Origin: an uncultured Lachnospiraceae bacterium
GTDB lineage: Bacteria; Bacillota; Clostridia; Lachnospirales; Lachnospiraceae
Reading direction: 5' to 3'
Assembly: GCA_947175305.1 (NCBI GenBank)
Contig: CAMWMO010000005.1
Location: forward strand, 1-11,355
DNA length: 11,355 nt
Shown here: one piece after another, positions 1-6,778 of the stretch
How positions within the stretch are numbered: the stretch's first letter is position 1
Layout: every line of letters starts with the position of its first letter
Program-made: the position numbers and the translations under genes
Notes under the pieces: model-generated
What the model saw: the letters and a program-made list of their open reading frames with translations, nothing else
What the model was told of the DNA's origin: nothing
Database searches by the model: none

Positions 1-205
1 GACTCTCCGTATCAAATACGGCGATGTTGCCCAGAGCGTGCACCCCGGAATCGGTACGGCTTGCACCGATCACCTCGATCGATTCCCCGGTAAGCTCTCT
101 CAGACGGCGATTTAGAACTCCCTCTATGGTCTCTTTTCCCGGCTGCAGCTGCCAGCCGCAATAAGCCGTTCCATCATAGGCTATGGTTAACATAACTCTT
201 TTCAC
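1..205 (-). CDS. truA: tRNA pseudouridine synthase A, N-terminal part (runs off left edge)
   Basis: TruA converts uridines 38-40 of the tRNA anticodon arm to pseudouridine in the cytoplasm. Only the first 68 codons are present. The N-terminus reads MKRVMLTIAYDGTAYCGWQ, the typical TruA opening strand. The motif ASRTDSGVHALGN lies at residues 48-60, and Asp52 is the expected catalytic aspartate of the family. The start is taken as GTG at 203-205 because a GAGGAA Shine-Dalgarno site lies about 8 bases upstream; the in-frame ATG four codons further in is less well placed. The gene follows ecfT after 56 bases on the same strand, which is the usual order in Firmicutes and suggests cotranscription. 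The truncation is due to the window edge, not to a mutation that can be seen. Confidence 0.95.
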   Translation of the reverse strand, partial: MKRVMLTIAYDGTAYCGWQLQPGKETIEGVLNRRLRELTGESIEVIGASRTDSGVHALGNIAVFDTES

Positions 206-261
206 AATTCTATTCCTCAGATGTCCATCTCTCATCATCTATGGCAACAGCAGCATTTTCC

Positions 262-1062
262 TCACAGCCATACCCGTATCGCCACACACCCTGCAAAATA
301 CAAAAGCAATACACAGTAGGCCACTCTGTCCGCGGCGTGATAGCGCAGGGGTTTCATCTTGGTGCGATGCTCTCCGCCCCGATAACATCTTGCCTCCATT
401 GCCATAGCCAGATCATTGGCACGACGAAAAGCCGAGATAAACAAAGGCACAAGGAGAGGTACCATAGCCTTGGCCTTCTTGATCAGGTTGCCGCTCTCAA
501 AATCCGCTCCTCTGGCGATCTGCGCTTTCATGATCTTATCCGTCTCCTCCAGTAAGATCGGGATAAAACGAAGGGCAATGGACATCATCATCGCCACCTC
601 GTGCACAGGCACCTTCAAATATTTTAAAGGCCCCATCAGCTTCTCCATCGCATCCGTCAGGCTATTCGGTGTGGTTGTCAATGTCATCAGGGAAGACCCC
701 ACAATGAGAAAGGACAATCTGACCGCCATCATCACAGCGATCCGCAGCCCCTCCTCCGTGATCGTAAACTTCCAGACCGTGACAAGCGGCTCTCCCGGCG
801 TCAAAAAGAGATTAAACACCACCGTAATCAGCAGAATAAAAACGATCGCCTTCATTCCCTTTACCATAAATCGGAAGGGAACCTTAGACAGTCGGATCAT
901 CACTGCAAGAAAGACCGCCGCCGCCACATACCCTACCCAGCTGTCCACCACAAAAAGTGAAATGATAAAGCAGAGGGTAGCTACCAGTTTTACCCGCGGG
1001 TCCAGTTTATGAATGACGGAATCCGCCTGATAATACTGGCCCAATGTAATATCTCGTATCAT
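262..1062 (-). CDS. ecfT: ECF transporter transmembrane subunit EcfT
   Basis: EcfT is the membrane scaffold of energy-coupling-factor importers. It links the two ATPases EcfA1/EcfA2 to interchangeable substrate-binding S proteins for vitamins or metal ions. The 266-residue product has the family opening DITLGQYYQADSVIHKLDPR and several hydrophobic segments, at about 26-40, 44-58, 70-88, 108-126 and 245-262. It also has the two cytoplasmic coupling motifs that contact the ATPases: ARG in IARGADF at 183-185, and a second one in MEARCYRGG at 222-230. The second motif has Cys where many relatives have Gly. The gene starts 8 bases after the ecfA2 stop. No S-component gene lies in the window, so the transported substrate cannot be read from here; such modules are usually shared by several S proteins encoded elsewhere. 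Confidence 0.96.
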   Translation of the reverse strand: MIRDITLGQYYQADSVIHKLDPRVKLVATLCFIISLFVVDSWVGYVAAAVFLAVMIRLSKVPFRFMVKGMKAIVFILLITVVFNLFLTPGEPLVTVWKFTITEEGLRIAVMMAVRLSFLIVGSSLMTLTTTPNSLTDAMEKLMGPLKYLKVPVHEVAMMMSIALRFIPILLEETDKIMKAQIARGADFESGNLIKKAKAMVPLLVPLFISAFRRANDLAMAMEARCYRGGEHRTKMKPLRYHAADRVAYCVLLLYFAGCVAIRVWL

Positions 1063-1070
1063 TTAAAAAC

Positions 1071-1943
1071 CTACGCCTTCTCCTTCAATATTTTTTTCTG
1101 TGGCATTTTTCTTAATATTTCCTGCACCGCTTCTTCCACGGTCGTGGCCGAGGTATCCACAGGCATTCCTTTTTTAGCGAGCGCCTGCATGATATAAGTC
1201 ACCTGAGGAGCCGCAAGTCCCACCTGTTCCAGCTCCTTATAATGCCGAAAAACCTCTTTCGGCGCATCGTCATAAAGAACACTTCCGTGGTTCATAACAA
1301 TGATCCGCTCCACATATTTCGCCACATCCTCCATGCTGTGGGATACCAGAATCACCGTGATCCCCGTCTCCTCCTTCAGCTTTGCGATCTGATCCAGGAT
1401 TTCATCACGCCCTTTAGGATCCAGCCCTGCCGTAGGCTCATCCAGAACCAGAATTTCCGGCTTCATGGCAAGCACACCCGCGATCGCCACTCTCCGCTTC
1501 TGACCTCCGGACAGATCAAAGGGCGACTGGTAAAAATATTCATCCTCGATCCCGACCTGTTTGAGAGCTGCATAGGCGCGAAGCTCCGCCTCCTTCTGAG
1601 AAAGTCCCAGATTCTTCGGCCCGAAGCACACATCCTTAAACACATCGATCTCAAAAAGCTGATGCTCCGGGTACTGGAATACCAACCCCACTTTACTGCG
1701 CAGCTTCTTTTTATCATAATCTTTTTCGTGGATATCCTCGCCGTTATAATAGATTGCGCCTGATGTGGGCTTGATCAGCCCGTTGAGGTGCTGTACCAGC
1801 GTAGATTTTCCTGAACCGGTATGCCCGATCAAACCGATGAACTGCCCGTCCGGGATCACCAGGTTCACATCTTTGAGCGCGTGTACCGCCAGAGCCGTAT
1901 CCTCTCCATATACATAATTTACATGATCTAAAATAAGAGACAT
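1071..1943 (-). CDS. ecfA2: ECF transporter ATP-binding subunit EcfA2
   Basis: This is one of the two ATPases that power the ECF importer; it pairs with EcfA1 under EcfT on the inner face of the membrane. The 290-residue product carries a full ABC ATPase set: Walker [10 protein letters not shown] at 40-48, Q-loop Gln90, signature LSGGQ at 144-148, Walker B ILVLDEP at 164-170 with catalytic Glu169, and switch His202 in VSHSME. The Q-loop sequence [10 protein letters not shown] is typical of EcfA2 rather than EcfA1. The gene overlaps the end of ecfA1 by 16 bases, and its GAGGAG ribosome site lies inside ecfA1, which suggests coupled translation. The C-terminal tail is Lys-rich. All key residues are present, so the protein should be active. 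Confidence 0.96.
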   Translation of the reverse strand: MSLILDHVNYVYGEDTALAVHALKDVNLVIPDGQFIGLIGHTGSGKSTLVQHLNGLIKPTSGAIYYNGEDIHEKDYDKKKLRSKVGLVFQYPEHQLFEIDVFKDVCFGPKNLGLSQKEAELRAYAALKQVGIEDEYFYQSPFDLSGGQKRRVAIAGVLAMKPEILVLDEPTAGLDPKGRDEILDQIAKLKEETGITVILVSHSMEDVAKYVERIIVMNHGSVLYDDAPKEVFRHYKELEQVGLAAPQVTYIMQALAKKGMPVDTSATTVEEAVQEILRKMPQKKILKEKA

Positions 1944-2776
1944 TGTTCTACGAACTCCTCTATCGTCAAAATGCCTTCCGGCAGATTCACACCTTTTTTT
2001 CTCAGCTCATGAGCCAGAAGCGTCACCTGGGGAACATCCAGCCTCAGCTCCTTTAATTCGTCCACTCTGGAAAAGATTTCTCTGGGCGTTCCTTCCATGG
2101 CAATATGTCCCTGGTCCATGACGTAAACCATATCCGCGTGAATGATCTCTTCCATATAATGGGTGATCAATACCACCGTGATCCCTTCCACATCATTCAG
2201 CGCCCGCACTGCCCGAATCACTTCTTTTCGCCCGTTCGGATCAAGCATGGCCGTTGGCTCGTCCAGAATGATACACTTCGGATGCATGGCTATGACGCCC
2301 GCAATAGATACCCGCTGCTTCTGCCCGCCCGACAGCTTATTGGGCGAGTGCTTGCGATACTCATACATTCCTACCGCTTTCAGGCTCTCCTCCACACGCT
2401 CCCAGATCTCCTTGGTGGGGACTCCCATATTTTCCGGGCCGAAACCCACATCCTCCTCCACCACCTGTCCGATGATCTGGTTATCCGGATTCTGGAATAC
2501 CATTCCCGCCTCCTGCCGGATATCCCACAGATGCTTCTCCTCCTGCGTGTCCATGCCGTCCACCCACACGGTTCCTTCTGTGGGATAGAGAATAGCGTTG
2601 ATATGCTTGGCAAGCGTGGATTTTCCCGAGCCGTTATGTCCCAGAATCGCAATAAAATCTCCCTGCTTGATGTCCAGATCCACCTCATCCACCGCGCAGG
2701 TGATGCCTTCCACATTTCCTTCCTCATCCCGCCTGATATATTCAAATGTCAATTTGTCTGTCTTGATGATTCCCAT
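1928..2776 (-). CDS. ecfA1: ECF transporter ATP-binding subunit EcfA1
   Basis: This is the partner ATPase of EcfA2 in the ECF importer. The start is placed at ATG 2774-2776 (282 residues, opening [13 protein letters not shown]) because AAGGAA lies about 7 bases upstream. An in-frame ATG five codons earlier, at 2789-2791, has no good ribosome site. Motifs in this numbering are Walker [10 protein letters not shown] at 46-54, Q-loop Gln95 in FQNPDNQI (the EcfA1 form), signature LSGGQ at 148-152, Walker B CIILDEP at 168-174 with Glu173, and switch His206. It is the first gene of the run ecfA1-ecfA2-ecfT-truA. In related genomes ecfA1 commonly follows rplQ directly; here about 1.7 kb of other genes lies between them, and the run appears to have its own promoter. 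Confidence 0.95.
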   Translation of the reverse strand: MGIIKTDKLTFEYIRRDEEGNVEGITCAVDEVDLDIKQGDFIAILGHNGSGKSTLAKHINAILYPTEGTVWVDGMDTQEEKHLWDIRQEAGMVFQNPDNQIIGQVVEEDVGFGPENMGVPTKEIWERVEESLKAVGMYEYRKHSPNKLSGGQKQRVSIAGVIAMHPKCIILDEPTAMLDPNGRKEVIRAVRALNDVEGITVVLITHYMEEIIHADMVYVMDQGHIAMEGTPREIFSRVDELKELRLDVPQVTLLAHELRKKGVNLPEGILTIEEFVEQCLLF

Positions 2777-2822
2777 GCACGTTTCCTTCATTCGTCTTTC
2801 GACGACATTTTCTCTGCCAGCC

Positions 2823-2843
2823 CATCCAACGCAAAATTGGATG
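2823..2843 (-). promoter_or_regulatory. Hairpin in the predicted ecfA1 leader
   Basis: CATCCAA and TTGGATG form a perfect 7-bp stem with a 7-base loop. On the minus strand it would sit within the first ~30 bases of a transcript starting near 2851, upstream of the ecfA1 ribosome site. It has no T-run on the minus strand, so it does not look like a terminator of that transcript. Its role, such as mRNA stability or an operator, is unknown. Confidence 0.4.
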
Positions 2844-2857
2844 TTTTCACCACCGCT

Positions 2858-2886
2858 ATTGTACTAGATTAGAGTAGAAAAAACAA
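2858..2886 (-). promoter_or_regulatory. Candidate sigma-A promoter of ecfA1-ecfA2-ecfT-truA
   Basis: On the minus strand, -10 TACAAT (2858-2863) is preceded at exactly 17 bases by TTGTTT (2881-2886), a partial -35 match. The predicted start near 2851 leaves a leader of about 75 bases before the ecfA1 ATG at 2776. The -10 is a 5/6 match to consensus. The promoter would free the ECF genes from dependence on the ribosomal operon, which ends in a terminator about 1.6 kb upstream. Confidence 0.55.
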
Positions 2887-2912
2887 GGGGACTGTTTTGG
2901 CAACCGTGTTTA

Positions 2913-2921
2913 TGATATAAT
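2913..2921 (+). promoter_or_regulatory. Candidate extended -10 promoter upstream of the peptidase gene
   Basis: TGATATAAT is a perfect TGn-TATAAT extended -10 on the plus strand; no clear -35 is seen at 16-18 bases. The predicted start, near 2928, falls inside the inverted repeat at 2923-2946. Other -10-like sequences follow at 2985-2990 (TATAAT) and 3004-3012 (TGATATACT), so the true promoter of the gene at 3038 is uncertain. Confidence 0.45.
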
Positions 2922-2922
2922 C

Positions 2923-2946
2923 GTCGCAGGATCGGCATCCTGCGAC
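2923..2946. repeat. Perfect 10-bp inverted repeat (hairpin or operator 1)
   Basis: GTCGCAGGAT at 2923-2932 and ATCCTGCGAC at 2937-2946 are exact reverse complements around a 4-base CGGC spacer. The repeat overlaps the start predicted from the extended -10 just upstream, a position that suits a repressor operator. As RNA from a more upstream start it would form a stable GC-rich stem. Confidence 0.75.
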
Positions 2947-2947
2947 C

Positions 2948-2970
2948 AAAGAATTGCGTTGCAATTCTTT
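2948..2970. repeat. Perfect 10-bp inverted repeat (hairpin 2)
   Basis: AAAGAATTGC at 2948-2957 and GCAATTCTTT at 2961-2970 are exact reverse complements around GTT. It begins two bases after the preceding inverted repeat. The stem is AT-rich and ends in CTTT followed by CTTAAATGTTT, which is only a weak T-tract, so a terminator or attenuator role is possible but unproven. Confidence 0.75.
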
Positions 2971-3003
2971 CTTAAATGTTTCACTATAATGGCATCTGAG
3001 ATG

Positions 3004-3012
3004 TGATATACT
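3004..3012 (+). promoter_or_regulatory. Alternative extended -10 close to the peptidase start
   Basis: TGATATACT matches TGn followed by a 5/6 -10 hexamer. Transcription would start near 3019, giving a very short leader that still includes the GGAGGT ribosome site at 3022-3027. No matching -35 is visible. It competes with the candidate at 2913-2921 as the promoter of the gene at 3038. Confidence 0.35.
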
Positions 3013-3037
3013 GACAAATACGGAGGTAACAACTCAC

Positions 3038-4030
3038 ATGAAAAATATAAAACCTTTGTTACAGCAGGCGGCAAAGCCCATCTTCTTCCTGTTGCTCTTT
3101 ATTATGATATGTGCCTTTTTGGCGCGTTATCTGACAGGCGAAGAGACCCTTTTGGAATATGCCCAAAACAATCCGGAGCTTGCCTATGGTACGCAGAAAG
3201 CTACAGATTCTGAGGAAAATGCCACAGAAGATGCTTCGACTGAACCAGTCAAAACATCTGTGTCAGAAACGACATCCTCGTCATCTGCTGATAAAAACAA
3301 CGTGGATCAGGGAACTTCAGAAAGCGCCTCTCCTGTCACTCAGGACAAGCCCCCCGCATATGATGATGGTAACAGCAGTGAGTCTGCAGAGGAGAACCAA
3401 ACTATGTCCGAGCATCCGGAGCGTACTACCTACAAAGAGGGCTTCTATTATGAACCTTTAACCGATGAGGTCAAAGACAGGATCACCGGCATTTCCTATC
3501 CTGAAAGCGGCTGCACCGTCCCATATGAAGATCTTGCTTATGTGGGACTTTTATATCTCGACTTTGACGGCGAAGAGCAGACCGGCGAGCTAATCTGCAA
3601 TCAGGCTGTCGCCCAGGATATGGTGGAGATCTTCTATGAGCTTTACCGGAATGACTATCGTATCGAGCGTGTCCGCCTGGTCGATGAGTATGATGGCGAC
3701 GACACCGCCTCCATGGCGGATAATAACACCTCCTGTTTTAATTATCGGGTCGTGGACGGCACCACGAGCCTATCTAAACACGCCTACGGACTTGCCATTG
3801 ACGTAAACCCTTACTACAATCCCTATGTAGTCTATAACAAGAACGGCGACGGCAGCACCTATATCTCCCCGCCCGGTAGTGAAATATACGCTGACCGCAG
3901 CCAAAACTTCGCATACAAGATTGACGAGAACGATCTCTGCTACCGCCTCTTTACCGAACACGGCTTCACCTGGGGCGGCAACTGGAATTCCACAAAGGAT
4001 TATCAGCATTTTCAAAAAAAGCTGGACTGA
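3038..4030 (+). CDS. Membrane-anchored M15-type (VanY-like) zinc peptidase
   Basis: The 330-residue product starts with a short basic segment and one hydrophobic stretch at about 14-31, a likely signal anchor that places the rest outside the membrane. Residues about 50-130 form a Ser/Thr/Glu/Asp-rich, probably disordered spacer. The C-terminal part, about 150-330, resembles D-Ala-D-Ala carboxypeptidase/VanY-type M15 enzymes: SLSKHAYGLAIDVNP at 244-258 supplies His248 and Asp255, and DYQHF at 321-325 supplies Asp321 and His324. In the family these correspond to the three zinc ligands and an acidic catalytic residue. The likely role is cutting peptidoglycan peptides; whether it cleaves D-Ala-D-Ala or another bond cannot be told. 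GGAGGT lies 10 bases before the ATG. It is the only plus-strand gene in the window and sits between rplQ and ecfA1. A resistance role is not supported, as no van regulators or ligase genes are present. Confidence 0.85.
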   Translation: MKNIKPLLQQAAKPIFFLLLFIMICAFLARYLTGEETLLEYAQNNPELAYGTQKATDSEENATEDASTEPVKTSVSETTSSSSADKNNVDQGTSESASPVTQDKPPAYDDGNSSESAEENQTMSEHPERTTYKEGFYYEPLTDEVKDRITGISYPESGCTVPYEDLAYVGLLYLDFDGEEQTGELICNQAVAQDMVEIFYELYRNDYRIERVRLVDEYDGDDTASMADNNTSCFNYRVVDGTTSLSKHAYGLAIDVNPYYNPYVVYNKNGDGSTYISPPGSEIYADRSQNFAYKIDENDLCYRLFTEHGFTWGGNWNSTKDYQHFQKKLD

Positions 4031-4057
4031 TGAAATATGCATATATAATATAGAAGA

Positions 4058-4079
4058 AAGGGAGCATTTCCGCTCCCTT
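4058..4079. terminator. Bidirectional terminator between convergent genes
   Basis: AAGGGAGC (4058-4065) pairs with GCTCCCTT (4072-4079) around a 6-base loop. It lies 27 bases after the peptidase stop. On the plus strand it is followed by the weak tract GTTT. On the minus strand it runs into TCTTCTATATT, a better U-rich tail, so it can also end transcription of the small gene at 4118-4348. Confidence 0.75.
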
Positions 4080-4117
4080 GTTTACGCTGTCCTTTCTTCT
4101 TATGCAACTATTGTTTT

Positions 4118-4348
4118 CTACAGCAATAGTAATTTTTCCTCGTGCTGATTCAGCCGCAAATTGATCGCATCAATGCTCAACTTGCAGGCATTGACTTCAT
4201 GTTGCAGGGAATCAAGGCGTTGATCCACCTGCTCAAACCAACGATCCACCTCGTCAAAGCAGCGATCCATTCGCTCGACGAGCCGCTCCTCCATTCTTCC
4301 CATCTCATCAACGATAGCGTTGACTACCATTTTCATTTCTTTGGTCAT
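4118..4348 (-). CDS. Small charged coiled-coil protein of unknown function
   Basis: The 76-residue product is not assigned to a named family here. It opens MTKEMKMVVNAIVDEMGRM and is almost wholly alpha-helical in character. Heptad-like spacing of hydrophobic residues (V, I, M, L, F) runs from about residue 7 to the end, and related short units such as FDEVDRWFEQVDQRLDSL occur at about 30-47. There is no signal peptide or membrane segment. A real gene is supported by AAGGAGG placed 5 bases before the ATG, an extended -10 TGTTATAAT upstream, and terminators on both sides. It looks like an independent single-gene unit. The length and coiled-coil pattern suggest a self-associating or partner-binding protein, but function is unknown. 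It is convergent with the peptidase gene, so shared regulation is not implied. Confidence 0.75.
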   Translation of the reverse strand: MTKEMKMVVNAIVDEMGRMEERLVERMDRCFDEVDRWFEQVDQRLDSLQHEVNACKLSIDAINLRLNQHEEKLLLL

Positions 4349-4391
4349 ATATGCCTCCTTTGTTCTGACGGCACACTCTCTCCATGAAAGT

Positions 4392-4400
4392 ATTATAACA
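4392..4400 (-). promoter_or_regulatory. Extended -10 promoter of the small coiled-coil gene
   Basis: On the minus strand TGTTATAAT is a perfect extended -10. No good -35 is found at 17-18 bases. Transcription starting near 4385 would give a leader of about 37 bases with a strong Shine-Dalgarno site just before the ATG at 4348. Confidence 0.6.
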
Positions 4401-4444
4401 GAATCCTGTCCTTTTTTCTATCCCCTTTTAATATTGCACATACA

Positions 4445-4474
4445 AAAAATCGAGCGCATTCGCACTCGATTTTT
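4445..4474 (-). terminator. Intrinsic terminator after rplQ (end of the ribosomal operon)
   Basis: On the minus strand ATCGAG-TGC-GAAT-GCG-CTCGAT folds into a 9-bp stem with one G-U pair and a 4-base loop, followed by a run of six T. It begins 13 bases after the rplQ stop. The flanking A and T runs make it nearly symmetrical, so it could also stop transcription on the plus strand. Confidence 0.88.
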
Positions 4475-4487
4475 GTCAGCTTATATT

Positions 4488-5093
4488 TTATACCAGCTCT
4501 AAAACTACTTCCATCGCTGCATCGCCCTTACGAGGTCCGATCTTGATGATTCTGGTATAGCCACCGTGGCGGTTCGCATACTTGGGACCGTACTCGTCGA
4601 AGAGCTTATCCACAAGATTGACCTCCTTGGTGTTTTTCTTACGTCCTGCCGGCGTAGCAGGTACCTCCCTAACAGGATAAAGTACCTTCATCATCTGGCT
4701 TCTTGCATGCAGTCTGGAGGGCAGATCTTTTTTGATCTCTTTCTCCACCTCGTCATAAACTGTCACGGTCACACCGTTTTCGATTCGGAGGATCTTACCG
4801 TCCTTATCACGATGTGTCTCAGAGAGAACTGCCTTTGTGTTCTTATCCACGATCTGCTTTACTCTCTTGCCGTCCTTATCCTTGCGTGCTACCTTGGCAG
4901 TCACCTTAACGGTCTCGAAATTATCCTTTTCCTTAACAGCAAGAGTGATCAGGTGCTCTGCAAGCTTGCGCACTTCCTTTGCTCTCGCCTCTGTGGTCAC
5001 GATCTTTCCATTGTATAAAAGAGCGGTAACCTGACTTCTAAGTAATGCTTTTCTCTGGTCAGACTTTCTGCCCAGCTTCCTGTATTTTGCCAT
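4488..5093 (-). CDS. rplQ: 50S ribosomal protein L17 (bL17), enlarged form
   Basis: L17 binds 23S rRNA near the peptide exit side of the large subunit. The N-terminus ([20 protein letters not shown], with [20 protein letters not shown] at 33-52) and the C-terminus ([20 protein letters not shown] at 163-182, ending in [16 protein letters not shown]) are standard L17. The product is 201 residues against about 112-130 in most bacteria. The extra length is a charged Lys/Asp/Glu-rich block at about 55-127 and a smaller one, [19 protein letters not shown], at about 141-159. The larger block contains two similar units, RKDKDGK at 70-76 and RDKDGK at 95-100. The reading frame is intact and codon use does not look foreign. 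AAAGGAG precedes the ATG. The gene lies 41 bases after rpoA and is followed by a strong terminator, so it is the last gene of the operon. Confidence 0.96.
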   Translation of the reverse strand: MAKYRKLGRKSDQRKALLRSQVTALLYNGKIVTTEARAKEVRKLAEHLITLAVKEKDNFETVKVTAKVARKDKDGKRVKQIVDKNTKAVLSETHRDKDGKILRIENGVTVTVYDEVEKEIKKDLPSRLHARSQMMKVLYPVREVPATPAGRKKNTKEVNLVDKLFDEYGPKYANRHGGYTRIIKIGPRKGDAAMEVVLELV

Positions 5094-5134
5094 AATCGGC
5101 TCCTTTCTGAGTGCACTTCGGGCTTACCTCTATA

Positions 5135-6094
5135 TCACGCCTCATCGCTTGGATTCAGCTGTAATCCTAATTCTTTTAACTTCGCAAGCACTTCCTCCAG
5201 AGACTTGCGGCCAAGATTTCTGACCTTCATCATATCCTCGGAAGTCTTGTTCGTCAGCTCTTCCACCGTATTGATACCGGCTCTCTTCAGGCAGTTATAG
5301 GAGCGTACCGAGAGCTCCAGCTCATCGATACTCATCTCCAGCACCTTCTCCTTCTCATCGTCCTCTTTCTCCACCATAACCTCTGCGGTCTTAGCGTTCT
5401 CGGACAGATCGATGAAGAGACTCAAGTGCTCACTGAGCACCTTCGCCGCCAGGCTGACAGCCTCATCCGGCACTAATGTTCCGTTGGTATATACATCCAA
5501 CGTCAGCTTATCATAGTCTGTGATCTGACCCACACGGGTATTTTCTACAGTGACATTGACTCTCTCTACAGGGGTGTAGATGGAATCGATTGCGATCACA
5601 CCGATCGGCAGATCCTCTGTCTTATTCTTATCAGCGCCTACATAGCCCCGGCCCCTTGTGATAGTCAGCTCCATATAAAGCTTTGTATCCTTGCCGCTCA
5701 GGGTAGCGATGACCAGATCAGGATTTAAGATCTCGATATCCTGATCCACCTGAATATCGGAAGCACGCACAACCCCCTCGCCCTCATACTCAATATAGGC
5801 AGTCTTCACTTCATTGGAGTCGCTGTTATTCTTGATGGCAAGGCTCTTGATGTTCATGACGATCTCCGTCACGTCCTCCTTCACACCGGGAATAGAGCTG
5901 AACTCATGAAGAACGCCCTCAATCTTAACCTGACTCACCGCCACACCGGGCAGGGAAGACAACATAATCCTTCTGAGTGAATTGCCGAGGGTAATGCCGT
6001 AACCTCTTTCCAAAGGCTCCACTACAAATCTACCGTATTTTTTATCTTCGGAGATCTCTACTACTTCTATATTCGGTCTTTCAAATTCAAACAC
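5135..6094 (-). CDS. rpoA: DNA-directed RNA polymerase alpha subunit
   Basis: Alpha dimerises to nucleate RNA polymerase assembly, and its C-terminal domain contacts promoter UP elements and activators. The product is 319 residues. The N-terminal domain covers about 1-232, with the family segment [20 protein letters not shown] at 31-50. An acidic linker containing EKEDDEKEK follows at about 233-252. The C-terminal helix-hairpin-helix domain is at about 254-312, with [17 protein letters not shown] and LGRKSLEEV. The start codon is GTG (6092-6094), supported by AAAGGAGGG about 8 bases upstream. The gene begins 26 bases after rpsD and is 41 bases before rplQ, the standard alpha-operon layout. 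Length and domains are normal. Confidence 0.98.
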   Translation of the reverse strand: MFEFERPNIEVVEISEDKKYGRFVVEPLERGYGITLGNSLRRIMLSSLPGVAVSQVKIEGVLHEFSSIPGVKEDVTEIVMNIKSLAIKNNSDSNEVKTAYIEYEGEGVVRASDIQVDQDIEILNPDLVIATLSGKDTKLYMELTITRGRGYVGADKNKTEDLPIGVIAIDSIYTPVERVNVTVENTRVGQITDYDKLTLDVYTNGTLVPDEAVSLAAKVLSEHLSLFIDLSENAKTAEVMVEKEDDEKEKVLEMSIDELELSVRSYNCLKRAGINTVEELTNKTSEDMMKVRNLGRKSLEEVLAKLKELGLQLNPSDEA

Positions 6095-6120
6095 CCAAAT
6101 ACCCTCCTTTTTATATGCAA

Positions 6121-6714
6121 TTATTTGGAGTACAACTCGACGATAAGCATCTCATTTACCGGAACGTCGATCATCTCTCTTGTGGGAAGGTATTTCACGG
6201 TTCCCTTCATTGCCTCCTGATCCACATCAAGCCATTCGGGAACAAGTCTGCCGCCTGTCACCTCCAGGATATCCTTATATCTCTGCAGGGATCTTGCCTT
6301 TTCCCTCACCTCGATCACATCGCCTGCCTTGATCTGGTAGGACGGAGTCTGTACGGGCTTGCCGCTTACCAGAAAATGCTTATGACCCACTACCTGTCTG
6401 GCCTCTCTTCTCGTACGGGCAAAACCAAGTCTGAACACAACACTGTCAAGTCTGCTCTCCAGCATAACCATCAGGTTTTCACCCGTCTGGCCTTTCATTC
6501 TGTCGGCCTTCTTATAGTAATTTCTGAACGGCTTCTCTAACACACCGTAAATAAATTTTGCTTTCTGTTTCTCTCTCATCTGCAGGCCATACTCGCTGAC
6601 CTTCTTACCTGCCCTTGCGGAGGTCCTGTTGGACTTCTTGTCATATCCTAAAAAAGTAGGATCAAGATCAAGGGATCTGCATCTCTTTAATACCGGAACT
6701 CTGTTTACTGCCAT
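6121..6714 (-). CDS. rpsD: 30S ribosomal protein S4 (uS4), zinc-free form
   Basis: S4 is a primary 16S rRNA-binding protein that starts assembly of the 30S body; in several bacteria it also represses its own operon. The 197-residue product has an N-terminal domain opening [19 protein letters not shown]. An S4 RNA-binding domain at about 88-150 contains [20 protein letters not shown] and [20 protein letters not shown]. The N-terminal region has only one cysteine (Cys12), so it lacks the four-Cys zinc site of some S4 proteins. AAAGGAG precedes the ATG. Here rpsD lies inside the alpha operon between rpsK and rpoA, unlike Bacillus subtilis where it stands alone. A hairpin in the gap before it could be a control element. 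Confidence 0.97.
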   Translation of the reverse strand: MAVNRVPVLKRCRSLDLDPTFLGYDKKSNRTSARAGKKVSEYGLQMREKQKAKFIYGVLEKPFRNYYKKADRMKGQTGENLMVMLESRLDSVVFRLGFARTRREARQVVGHKHFLVSGKPVQTPSYQIKAGDVIEVREKARSLQRYKDILEVTGGRLVPEWLDVDQEAMKGTVKYLPTREMIDVPVNEMLIVELYSK

Positions 6715-6745
6715 TTCTATTGGCTCCTTTCTGTTTTTGTTTACA

Positions 6746-6767
6746 GTGCTGCCTTCTCAAGCGGCAC
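6746..6767 (-). promoter_or_regulatory. Stem-loop between rpsK and rpsD
   Basis: On the minus strand GTGCCGCTT and AGGCAGCAC pair in 8 of 9 positions (one G-U pair, one C-A mismatch) around a GAGA loop. No T-run follows, so it is not an intrinsic terminator. It lies about 30 bases before the rpsD start and could affect rpsD translation or mRNA processing. Confidence 0.4.
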
Positions 6768-6778
6768 CTTCTTCCAAA

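Noticed and set aside
416..1012. Plus-strand open frame (198 codons) opposite ecfT
   Set aside because: Mirror frame of a clear EcfT gene. Its hydrophobic and Ser/Thr-rich pattern is a by-product of the opposite strand.
2777..2791. ATG at 2791 as the ecfA1 start
   Set aside because: The next in-frame ATG at 2776 has AAGGAA at proper spacing; the upstream one has no adequate site.
2788..2853. Possible 21-codon leader peptide from a GTG before ecfA1
   Set aside because: There is no Shine-Dalgarno site, and the GTG falls at the predicted transcription start, so translation is unlikely. The peptide has no run of one amino acid as in attenuators.
2105..2872. Long plus-strand open frame (255 codons) opposite ecfA1
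   Set aside because: It is antisense to a gene with every ABC ATPase motif in place, has no ribosome site of note, and its translation is a His/Arg/Leu-rich sequence without recognisable domains.
2923..2970. CRISPR repeats or a transposon end
   Set aside because: There are only two unlike palindromes, with no spacer-repeat pattern, no cas gene, no transposase and no flanking target duplication seen.
3038..4030. Vancomycin-resistance locus
   Set aside because: Only a VanY-like domain is present; no VanH/A/X or VanR/S genes are nearby, and M15 peptidases are common in normal wall turnover.
4488..5093. Fusion or frameshift in rplQ explaining its extra length
   Set aside because: The frame is continuous, both L17 ends are intact and in register, and the extra blocks are compositionally like the rest of the protein, so an in-frame insertion is the simpler reading.
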